NCBI RefSeq assembly: GCF_041381155.1
Contig: NC_091134.1
Coordinates: 4,336,001-4,400,000 of the forward strand
Direction: 5' to 3'
From: Argopecten irradians
Lineage: Eukaryota; Mollusca; Bivalvia; Pectinida; Pectinidae
DNA: 64,000 nucleotides
Positions 1-12,100 of the stretch are shown piece after piece (position 1 is the first letter of the stretch; each line of letters starts with the position of its first letter). Both the position numbers and the translations under genes were made by a program. The notes under the pieces are model-generated. The model was not told the DNA's origin and ran no database searches. It saw nothing but the letters and a program-made list of their open reading frames with translations.

Positions 1-639
1 TATTAATTATTAAATGTCTATTTAATAATTAACTATGGTATTCATATGCCCTTATCAAAGGTACTCGGTGTAGGTAATCTGCCCGGAGAACAAATATATG
101 CCGCTGATAATTAAGTCATCTGTATCACTGTAGCGTTACTGCGTTTATATGAAAATTGAATATGTCATTGTTAATAATCGTGATTAAGTCAATTACTGCT
201 TGCCTTGGGCGACGGATTTTAATAAAATAATCTTAATATAGATTTGTACCTATTTTTAGCATTTCGTTATACATCACTGCTATTGCAATCTAAACAGATG
301 TGTTAATTGAAAACTTGATACAAGGGTCTAAGAAAATGTAATGAGATTTTTATTTTAAATTAACGCCACCTCATATTCTCAGAAAATTTAACCTTGACTA
401 GGATAGTCGATTCATCTCATAGTGGAGTTTTAGATCTTCTTGATAATAAGTAATCTGTTGGTTATTTGCAATATCTGCCCGATAATCATATGATCGCGAC
501 TGTTCACAAATACTTTGAAAAATGTCTATTAAGCGTCTATATCGTAGCTGATATTTTACCTTCTAGCATATTTTCTTTTGTTTTTTTTAACGTTGACGTT
601 TAACATTTAAAGGTTGTGGGATACTTGATTTTTCAGTAA

Positions 640-1165
640 AATGAGAGATCTTTCTGCCCTGCAGGTAGCGCGTTAGAATTGAACCTGCTGCCTCTGATGC
701 ATGATTGTAAAAGGCGACTAAATTTAGGATGTTATCTTTTCTCTTTTTACTGGCTCTATTCTTCCTATCATGTTTCATGCCTCCCTTAACACCGCCTCAT
801 TTTTGGCCTTTTGTTGAGCGCTCGCCCCTGTGAGGTAGGCTCTGACCCCTGGCCGAGGCACACCAAAGTGATAGTTTCTACTCCTGCTTGGCGTTCAGCA
901 TACTGAGAGTGGAACGACTGGTTCGCCCGTTGTCAGTATAATGTGACCGGGTTGGATGTGTTGCTTGGTGTCTTCGGCGGCATGCTTCAGTGATATAGCA
1001 CTATAAAAAGGACAAAAGTTCCACTATACAAGAAGACACAACACGAATTTACCGCAGTCTCCGAAAACACGCACCTCGCACTACATACACGCACTAAACT
1101 GCATACATGGGATGCCGTCCTTACATGATCCTAGCTGTTTATAAGACGTTAATTGAATCAAACAA
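640..1165 (+). repeat. Dispersed bivalve-type repeat, copy A
   Basis: A GC-richer block in AT-rich surroundings, running through 'gaacctgctgcctctgatgc', 'ctgtgaggtaggctctgacc' and 'cggcggcatgcttcagtgat' to 'tccttacatgatcctagctg'. It resembles a high-copy non-coding element I associate with bivalve genomes (recall, not a search). Its class (MITE or Helitron-like) is not decidable here. Open frames across it (for example minus 587-778) are not genes. A decayed second copy follows. Confidence 0.55.
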
Positions 1166-1186
1166 ACAAACAAAATGGCTGGTCGG

Positions 1187-1340
1187 TACCTTTAGCAGTA
1201 TGCTTGAGTGAGATAACACCTTACAGTTAAAGTGTTTCTTATATTACAAAGAAGCATATTATAAAGAACATAGCACCGACTCTAAAACACATAAACAGGA
1301 GGCCGTCCTTCAATAATCCTAGCTGTTGGATAGAACGTCA
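1187..1340 (+). repeat. Dispersed repeat, degenerate copy B
   Basis: The 3' part of copy A repeats here in decayed form: 'agcagtatgcttgagtgaga' matches 'ggcggcatgcttcagtgata', and 'ggccgtccttcaataatcct' matches 'tgccgtccttacatgatcct'. The two copies are in direct orientation. Confidence 0.5.
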
Positions 1341-3171
1341 CGCATAAATAGCTAACAAGTAAAATAATATTTTGTAAATATTACTTTATAGTTCTGCTCT
1401 GTCATCAAAACTTCAAATTCCAGCACACTAGTCTCTGATGGACACAAATATATAGTATAGCCTAATTCACTAATCACTTTATCTATATGGGTTTTGATGT
1501 TGATGATGTTATTGTAAATAATTTACACGCTAGTTTCTATTTGTTAATATATTACGTATTTGTGAGCGTAAAATCATATTTTAGAGAAACGACGTAACCT
1601 TTGGATAAAGTGTTGTAAGTAATGATTTACTAGAATGACATGAGTGAAATATGATTCACCGTCTATTAGTCCCACTTTCCGATAAATGCGACGTCATATT
1701 TCAAGTGATGTTAGTGACCTAGCAATCACTGGAGTAATCGAAGGCTAATTGTAAACACACACAATACATTAAAACACGGTTATAACGAATACTTGGAGCC
1801 AATAAAATCACTTCGTTGTAAGCATAGTTCAATATGTGCATACCACATACGTCTTATAAGAACCATGAGGGGGGATGAAAAAATACTACGTTTTAACCAT
1901 GAATTCGTTGTAAATATATTCATTATAAACGCGTTTTACTGTATAAATACCTGTCCTCAACAGCTGATAACTAAGCGACTCTTCATAACACAACACAGCA
2001 CCGTGGTGCTAGTGGATTGTTGGGCCCCTATGATTTGCCGAAAACTGCTTGATGTGCCGCCATTCATAATCTGTACTCAGGATTCTGTCTGTTTTCATTT
2101 ATGAAACCAATGTTTAGCTTTACTCATATCAATCTTCAAATTCTTGATACGCTCATATCGATATCAATCACATCTTCTTTAGGTTCTTGTCAATTCGACT
2201 TAAACTGCAGAAGAGCCAGAGAATTAATGGACAGATATAGGGCTCATTCAAAAGTAATATAGTGTTTGGTATGTCTATCAACAACCATGGTTATATCTCA
2301 GACACACTGTCCGTCTCAAAATCTGATTATTTATTTCATGTTTTCTCAAAAATGGCCCGCATGGGTTAAATATTTACCGGATATTTCTTGGTTATTATTG
2401 TTGCTCTGATCGTGAAGTTCTCGTTTTTTCAGGCGTGTGGAGTGTCTAGGTTAAATCCAACTCATGATTTCATTGGTCTTCATACCATATTAATAATCTT
2501 ACACTAACCAAGATGTGTTATCATTTTCCCACGGGTATATCGGGATACCATAATATTTGTATTCCGAGTTTATCGATACATCGCTGCAAATGGCGCAGTT
2601 GGTCTTGAACATTTTTCACACATGGATATGTGAATTAGTTATAGTTAATATCCATTTTGACCCATGAGAGTATCTACAGGTCATTATAAGGTGTTTATGA
2701 GTCTAAATAAAAAATATCACCAACCGCATTAGCGGTGTGTAGTTGTGCGTACAAAATTAAATTGAAGAAAAAGACAAAAGCATTTCAAAAACATTATATT
2801 TAATTTTGCAAAAAAACAAAACTATTCTTGTTCGAAATGAGTCAGAATTCAACTAGTAGAAGGACTTTTGTTCTAAGAGGATTCGATATCCAGAGTATCC
2901 AGGCAACCGATCGATGTTGTTGTTGTTGTTTTGTCACTACCGCTCCAGTTTTGTGTCAATATCCGTGTGTAATACAGTTGTTTGGTTGGTAAACAGACCC
3001 TTTGCTCTCATATAAACATTGTCCATTGTGAATGCAACCGGTGAAATGAAATAACTGTTCGTCTATAAAATGAAATTGCTGGGCGCTTTTGTGAGATTTG
3101 GTTGCTTTCAGTTAGTAAAACTACTTATGATTTGCTAACTATTGAATTAGCGACTGTCGTAGAGCAGGCAT
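1341..3171. other. Non-coding stretch downstream of the neuropeptide gene
   Basis: No convincing exon. It includes the probable 3' UTR of the minus-strand gene and a short GTT microsatellite (about 2916-2930). The plus-strand open frame 1793-2104 has no domain, no start context and the base use of its surroundings. Bases 1555-1600 resemble the core of the palindromic element at 31.4 kb. Confidence 0.5.
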
Positions 3172-3195
3172 TCACGCTTTGTTTTCGTCCGGACT
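3172..3195 (-). CDS. Neuropeptide precursor exon 8: C-terminus
   Basis: After an excellent acceptor (gtttgtctctccgcag) the phase-0 frame reads SPDENKA then TGA. The intron from exon 7 is 288 bp. The very short terminal exon is supported by the acceptor strength and by phase agreement. A minus-strand AATAAA near 2328-2333 or an ATTAAA near 2799 could serve as poly(A) signal. Confidence 0.7.
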   Translation of the reverse strand, partial: SPDENKA

Positions 3196-6100
3196 CTGCG
3201 GAGAGACAAACAAATAAAACATGCTTAGAAATGAAGCCTTCAACGATTGTTTTCACACCCATCCAATCACTCCTCTTACAATTCTAACCCATTGGAGAGA
3301 GAACAATAACCATATCGTTATGCTATCCAGTACCTTAAAATTTCACTTTTCATATCAAATGGCTTTGTTTAGTATGTTTAACATTGCATCCGAAAACACT
3401 TTATTATATAAGTAAGAAAGTATACAATGATCGAATCGCGACATATCTGAATCGAAACGGTTATCATAAATAACACTACTTACATCCAACACACAGAGTG
3501 TGAACGCAAATGGTTTCTTGACGTCCTGGTACTCCTGGAGACCGGAACAGCACTCACTGGCGGGGCATAACGCCATACCATTAATGGACTTGACACCAAA
3601 GTTACAACAACTTAGACCGTCTAAGACATCGGCCGGGAACCCAGCACCAGAACGCCCCAACCTCGGATAGCTAAACATCTGTGAGAAAAAATATCAAAGA
3701 TAAACAGTTGCTGCTGTTGGCATGGAACACTTTCATGCGGTGGGATAACCTCTTATAAAATTGCTGACTGCACCTTTAATCATTCTATACACTAAAACCT
3801 ATCGATATGGGCTGTTAAATGTGTGTTTTTGAAGAAAAAATTACTAGCCTGAGTTTTTTTAACTCGTGTTTAAAGTTCCTTGTTATCATAACTTCGTATG
3901 AACTAATTAGGTCTTGCGTTTTATTGTTTAATCGTCTTATTGCACAGTCACTATCATTTATGGCGTCTTGATGTTTGGAGGTGGAGGAACGCTGGAGTAC
4001 TCGGAGAAAAACTACTGGCTTACGGTCAGTACATGACAACTGTCCCTAGATAGCTTTTGAAACCACAATCTCCAGAGGACGAAGTCAATCAAAGGGAGAC
4101 AAGAAAACACGTTAACCACTCCTCACTAAAGCTTAACTATTCATAGTCTGAATCTTATTACTATCTGACCTTGGTTTGACGTCACAGGTGCCTATAAATC
4201 ACAATTAGTTATCTCTCCTTGGCAGGTATCCCTTGTATCCATAGATGGAAAGTCAACATAAGTCTGTGGTGTTTAATATTTCTTACCGCCTGCTGCGTTA
4301 AAACTGATTAGAAAAAGTCGTGAAGCAAAGCACAGTGATTGAGTACGATAAGTGTGTTTCTGTTGGTTTTACAGAATGGGATGTTCAGCCAACTGTTCGT
4401 AATAGCCATCCGTTATCCTTTTTGTAAACTGTGGCCATGGTTTCTCATCTAGATCAACAAACCAATTCCTAATCCTATCACAGATACATCAAAATCAAAC
4501 ATTTATATGATATGGATTTCTATTCAGATCCGTGTCGCGTGAATGCTTAATACAAACAACCCTCAGGATACATTAATATTATATATATCACTATTGCTAT
4601 TCCACTCAAACATCACAGCGATTTGCTTAATGTACAGCAGTTACTATTTCAATTAAGAGGACTTAATTATTTGAGATGTGGGTGCTAGATTGATGGCTTG
4701 CAAACATCGTCTGCTTGAAAACACACACTTAGTTTGTGTACAATCACCCGCAAAATCATAAAGAAATCAAAATGCACATCCGATTATTTATTCGGAAATT
4801 TCATATTGCCATTAATCGTTATCTTTCACGTGCCTGCTAAAACATTTACTCATGCACAATTTACATTGGTATAATGGCCGAAAAAAAAAGAATAAAAACA
4901 TGTCATTTGAAAGTGATCATGGCGGTGAGTAGCTCTCTAGAACGATAAAGGCGCGTTCGAGCAAACCAATGTCATTTATTACTCAGAGCTGATTGTTTAA
5001 ATGAGATTGTCTTCTTGTGTGATAGAAAGCACAGTCACTGCAATGTTTTAGCTAATATAAAGTTCTGATGCTTTTCTTTCCTAATCTTTAAGTCTAAGTA
5101 GCCTTCGTAATTGTACAGAGCTTAAATGTCAGATAGGAAATACTTCCTTGTTGATACATCTATTATCTTATCGATGTAAAGGTTTAGAGTGTAGCAATAA
5201 CATGAAATGAATACGAAAACACTAATGTATCTTACTCTTCTTTCATATTTTGAGTAACAAATGAGGAAGATGCGCAGAAAAGTAACAAATGAGGAAAAAA
5301 CGATTCCGCGCATTTTCTCTTTAACCATACACCTTATACTTTTGTAATTTTTCAAATTTCTATAAGAAGTTTTCCTACGGGATTGATTTGCAATTGACTT
5401 TAATATATTTGAAAATTGCTGTCATGCATTCGACCCACTCGATATAAATGATGATATCTATAGTTTCCGGGAAGGGGGCGAGAAATGGCATGTTGGGATG
5501 AATACTTGCCAATAAAGTATCTGGCCTTCTACAAAACGTCATTGCAATAACGGACTCTGAAGAGGGATTTGTCAGGAACTTATCGTTTATCAGTGATTTC
5601 TTCCACGCCCCGCGTCTTTCCTCCTAAACTTGAATAATATCATATATCAAACATCATCCAAATTCATTAGCTGATAAATGGAAACTGAAACTTACCGCAC
5701 GGGCGTCTCTAGAGAATGCCATTGGATTCTGTGAAATACAAACAATTGAATAAATGAAAAATGTAGTTATTAATGTCTAGTATATCACAACAAAAATAAA
5801 TTTCCTTGCTGGTATTGATAGGAAATTAAATGTAAGAGCTTCACTAAATGTTAGCGATATTTGTGATGGTTTGAATCTATCTAGAAAACAAGGTTAAATT
5901 AAAATACAATTGGGAGATTATATATGGAAATTAAAACAAGAAGTTATATTTAGAAATTAAGCAAATCATATCAAAGGCGTGAAGGACTAGTGTTTCCTTT
6001 CTAATCCTTAAAAATGTGTCGTAATCAAAATGAACAAAACATAATTGTACTCACACTGGATCTACCACCTCTGGGATATGCTAAAAAGTTCTAGAAAAAC

Positions 6101-9100
6101 AGAACAAAACAATCATTATTTCTATATAAATATATCGATGGATCCTATACATACAGCGGTGAAATATAGATAAACGTTTATAAAACATAATTAAACTGAT
6201 TGATACAGGTGCAGAAACAGAAATATATAAAACAAAATAACTGCTATCTCTGTTCTACAGGCGTCACACTACGGTATATTTGTCAGAATATTTCTCAATT
6301 CATACACTTTCACGAGTGCACTTATGTTAAAGTCAAATCACTACATCATTTACAATTATAATGTATAACTAAAAGTTGTATGGTCTATGCTGATGACATA
6401 AGATTTCAAGATGAAACAAGACGAGAAAGACAAAAGATTAGTCGTGTAAATATACCATAGTTTTCTACAAAATCCCTATTTGGAACAAAACTGTTCCTAT
6501 GAACTTATTACCTGTATTAGTTACTTAATAAGTATTTATGGAGTCAGAAAATAGATAAACAAGTGGAAAAAAAACATTTATAGTGTATGTTGTCAGCACA
6601 GAATTGTAATTATTTTTCAATTTCTGCAGTCATTAGCTATCAACTGTAGATCAAACCTATCACAACACTTGGGTTGATGTTGTACCTACTTTAAATAACC
6701 AAACTAACTATCTAACCAATTTGTATTTAAAAAGCATCATCCAGTATATCATTTGACAAGCTAGAAATAATAAAATATGGGCTTTGAATAACCTCAGACA
6801 TTGTCTGAAAAAAAACATTATCTCGACGAACTTGTGCTTTTGATGACTGGGGAAGAGTACATCAGATATAGGTATGCTACAAAGAAAGGTTTATCTATGT
6901 TCTTATTGGTGTTAAAAATAAAATTAATATATATATAACTCAAGACTAAATTATTTCTCATGTCCACAAAAAAAATCGATGTTCAGTAATTATGTGAACA
7001 AATAAATACTGATGTAAATTCTTCTACGGACTGAATTTGAAGACACAACATATGTTAACAATAGTGTAAGTATGATTTTAGTGACATTAAAGTATCGTCA
7101 GAAGAAGGAGGTTCTGAACGGGAAGAAAAGTTTGTGGAAGTCGACACAGAGATCTCTGCCTGTACCTGGAATAGAAGAAACGTTTGTGGAAGTCGACACA
7201 GAGATTTCTGTCTGTACCTGGAATAGAAGGACAGTGCAACTAAGGATGTATGGATTAACTACGCTGAGGATAGATTAACGGGTGCATTCATTCAGATAAA
7301 GAGGAACACAAACTTCAATGTGTTATTAAAATGAGAATTACAGAATTCACACGTGTCGAAGAACTAAGAAAGGCTAGAATGAGAAACGAACCAGATGACT
7401 TCGTGGCAATTCTGGTAAACAGCCTAAGTTCGCTTTATCACGCAGGGATAAAGAGATTTAAGTGAGGAGCGGAAGCCAGATAGAGGATGATTTCAAAACA
7501 AACCGTCTACTTTTGATTTTATACCAATTCTAAAATCTTTCTAACCGGTATTGCCTTTGCTGCGTTGTGGGCAAGAAGCTTCGTGCAGGAGGGATAAGCC
7601 GAAGTGGGTAGATGAAGAAATATCGTTGTAAACGCTAATAAGAATATAACTAATTCGTCGTCAGTGAGAAATATTAGGAATGTAATGTTTATGGTGAAAA
7701 AGAGGTTGGAAAAAATAAAAATTGTTTACTTATTTATTAGCTTTAAAGATTTTATCTTAGGTAAGGAAGCCGGGGGGAGAGTAAAACGAATAGTTTACCT
7801 TTCATTACAAGCCAGATAGTGTTACATCTGCAGTTTGTGGTTGAGAAGATTTAAGAAGTAGCAGAGCTTGCGCAGGAGAAAGAAGTCGAGAAGAGATGAA
7901 CTACATGATCTGAATCGCCCATGTTATATTACAAACCTGGTAGCGCTCCGGGTTGGCTTGTATTGCGGACGATAATAGATCTACAAACAGGTTAACATAC
8001 TGCTCCTTGAGGGCGGGGTCTATTTCCACAGCGTCAGGCCCACCGCCAACGCTATCGTTTGTCTGCTGGAAATGGCGCCAAACTCAAACAGTAAATGCAT
8101 TGTTAACGCCAAAGCAAGGGCCATTCGCTAAACTGATATGCGCAGATTTACATCACTTTCAACCAAAGTTAAAATGCAATTTATTTTTGTTATTTTTCCT
8201 ACTCCGACCCCGACATCATGCATTTCAATGGTTTCGGTGTTACATTAGATTCTATTGCACTGAAAGGTAATTTATTGTGTGTTTCTATGTAATAATATTA
8301 TATTGCCAACTACATTCAAATCAAAACATGATCAAATAGCACACATTAACACAAGTAATGATATAATTGAAAAAGTAAAACATGTTTCCAAAGCTAGACT
8401 AAACACTTGTAAGGGCTAATAGGTTAACATTGATTTTCTGTACATACAATAAAAATGTACATATGGACCAATAATTTTCATGTATTTCAATCTCGTTACT
8501 ATGTCATTGACAATGATTTTCTAATAGGACGTAATTTTATCTAATTAGAACGCCATAATCTATCATATACAATTAGCGACAAATTCACAATCAAATGATC
8601 TCCTTAATGCAATAGTTACGTACAATCTTATGGATAGTACATTTCTTTTAAGAGTTACAATAGGTCATGGAATCATGCATAACCAGAAAAGAGAAGACGT
8701 GGATATAGAAGAACACTTTTGAAATAGACAAGATTACTGAAAAAATCCATGCTTTTAGTTTTAAAAATAAGTATAACACGCAAAATATGGATCATAATTA
8801 TTTTGCTGTCAATTAACATTTTTGTATTAAAACATATCCGACGAATGAATAATTATTTGTTATTTTTGTATCATTGAGTCCTAGAAAAGAAGAAAGCAAG
8901 ACCATAGTTTCAGAGATAAAATAGGAAGAAAATCGATCTATTAAAAAGTTTGAATATTAATAAAAACAACACCAGGGCTTGATGTATAATTTTATTATCA
9001 CAGGGGGCATGGTAAAGAGTTTTACAGACATGTTAGTTCAATAGAAAAGTTGGACATGCCAGTAATTAATGAACGAATTACATAGGAAAAAATATACATA

Positions 9101-12100
9101 AATATACATGAATATATATATGTCGATAAAATATGATAAGCATTGACAGATGGAATGGTACATGGATAGATACACGAACGTGAGAGTGATATCGTCATGA
9201 AGTATGAAATGGGGAGGGGGAGGCATGGTAAGGCGATAATATGTACGCATTATAGAAATATATCATTCATAAAAATGGTGAAGTAGCTCTGAAGTCGATA
9301 TCGACCAGGGTGTATAAAAAGGGACGTTAATTTTGCGCTTGGGTGAACAGGACTTATTACGATTATATTGAATTCAATCACTCGTGGGTTTTCTGATGAC
9401 ATTGAGATTCGTTCTCCTCCGTCATCACATAAAGCAGTAGGGTTGGACAAAAGCAGATAATGCAGGAATGGGATAATGACGTCATTCTTATACCCAGAGT
9501 TCCGTTACTCCCGCGGAACGCTTCCGGCCTAAACGAGGGTGCTGCCATCCACGCCGCTGTAGTTCTAATAACTGAGTTTCACAAAAAAGTTTTCACATCT
9601 AATTAAGTGGATCTGTCTTAATATTATAAAAGGTATAACCTGTTTAACAGCGGGAAGAAATAACTGTCTTAACTACAAAAACCAGAATATTCGTGCTTTT
9701 GGTACGTTGCGCTGGTATGTATTCATATACCTAATACAAATACAACTTTTGTCGATTAACAATAGTTCTTTAAATATATTTATGTTTATTTTATTTTCTA
9801 ATAGATGTAACAATATTATAGTAAGGAGCAAAATCCAATGAAACAGTAACATTGCAAATATCTCCAACATTTCCTTTTAGAGAGTGCTTTATGCTATGTT
9901 TTGCACTTCACCTGGGTCTAAATCATTTTCTGATAGAATAATAATCAAGGACTCCTCCGAGGATAAACAAATCACGATTGTTTGACATTTGATATGTCGA
10001 TATTAAATTCAAACATATAAAGTTGCTTGGTTTCCCACTCTATCATCAAGGCATTAACGAAATTAAGCCATTTGCGAAAATGTCCGTCCGCATGAAAACC
10101 AGACATAGTACATGTATATTTTATAGAACAAAAGCACGAGACATTTTAAAGTAGATATTGTGTCTTGAGTATTGCACCACGTGCACTGTATAACAAGTAT
10201 TGTTAGAAGTGATTGAAGTAGCTTTTACTACAAATGAATACAAGATACACAAGTGATTAACAGATCGTAAGTAGACATAAAATGTATTGGTATTCGAATC
10301 ATCAGATGGTTAGTAGATTAGTTCATTGTCATGGGCATGTTAGAATTGATAGAAAGACGTAAGGATATCCGTACGCATGCGCACAAACGCGAACAACATT
10401 GTACATACCTCTTGCGAGCGTCTGCCTAATCTCGGATGCTGTCTTCCCTAAAGCAATAAATCAGCTAAAAACTGTATAAAATGTTTCTTAAAGTGCCCTG
10501 ACACCTGATCACCAATCGCTATTGAGTACGCTGATAGCGCACAAAATCACCGTACAAACATGCTTTAATGTGTCATTACTATCTATATGTGATACAGTGT
10601 GCCCAAATCAAACCCCATGCCAGTTGTGCTCATCATGCATGCTGAAGTAACAAATCTGTCGAACTCATCATTAAAAGTTCGCTAGAGTTCTAAACGGGAA
10701 TCTACTTCTGTATTACTACTACGCACTAAACAATCACTTTTAAAGCATCAAAATTGAATGATCTAAAAAAAAAAACTTAAGATGTTCTCTTCAACTGTTA
10801 AACAGTTGTCTTCTTTTCGCTCCTCTACAAACAAAATAACTTTGTACTATTGTGCTACTCATCCACACAACATTTAAGTAGATAGAGTTTACATATCAGT
10901 GCTTACCGGCGCTCTTTTCTGTCTGTCTATCGACACAGCCTGTAAGAAACAAAACAAAAATGTTTTTTATTAAAACATACCTACAACATACATGGAATTA
11001 TGATACCATTTATCTCCTATCTATTCAAAAGAACATCTTTACATATCCATATGTAATCGACGAAGTCGCTTCAATGAGGATAAAAAGATATATGAAACCA
11101 AGTAGAATCTCTCTTTACGTAACAATGTGAATGGAGCTGTTTTGACCAGTTTCTAGACTATTTCAGAAGCGAACTTCCAAATCCATTAGCAGTATTAGAT
11201 TGAAAACATATACTTAAAAATAAATGTGTAGTTATTTTTGGGATTTAGATATCGAGGAAGATCTATCAATACTGTTAGTGTAATTGATTTTGTTTCTATT
11301 AATCAATCATGGCCTCTAGGCGGGTGCGAAATGGTAACTAAAAATACACTGAATGAAAACCCATGCTTGCAATGACTATAATCCAACAAAAGAATAGTGT
11401 TCAATATTTCATTTGTTGATTTAAACACGCCATCAATGGGCAAGAATTTCTACCTTAATTACCTAACATAATTATGGAACAATTAGTGACTTAATTAGAG
11501 AGGAAGCTGTAAAATCAGGTAAAAGATAATAGGAGACCAAGTAGCAGTGCGTTCGAAAGACTCATTCCGCAGTGCGCAAGCTTGTTGTGCCTGAAATATA
11601 ATTTTTTTCTTTATGCATCCTCCATCTTGTCACATAAACAACAACAAAACAGATATGTGTGAAATGGCCACCGGATGGTGACATTTAATATTACACGAAA
11701 GATATAAACAAACAAATAAAATGTAAAACCGACGAAGACATACTAAGTATTATACATATCATACAAAGCATATTATACAAAGGAGACAATTTGTAAAAAA
11801 AAAAAAATAAAAAAAATAAAAAAAGCACGAGTGAGGGTTACTAAAACTCTATATATAAAATTATTTATAGTCGAAAATGATTGAGAACAAACGAAAATAT
11901 CCAGGAAATGTATTATCAACAAATAAAGATATAATGAAAAGAAGCTGCATTACTGTCCATCATTCCGCGTATTTGAAATCTAGCCAGTTTCTAAAGAAAA
12001 GAAAAAAGCACGTATCACCAGTCTAGTCGCTGATCGTTTAATATGCATGTCACACAAGTGAGCTTCAGTCAGATTTTCACGACACGTATTTACTAAATGT

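Noticed and set aside
1793-2104. 103-codon plus-strand frame
   Set aside because: No domain, no splice framing, AT-rich random-like composition.
3355-3483. Extension of neuropeptide exon 7 through to a stop near 3355
   Set aside because: A perfect GTAAGT donor at 3483 and a strong in-phase acceptor with a stop at 3172-3195 give a better end. The read-through sequence is low-quality.
7331-7620. Retrotransposon gag remnant with zinc knuckle (CGQEASCRRDK)
   Set aside because: Only half of the CxxC...H...C pattern is present and the frames are broken. Too weak to name.
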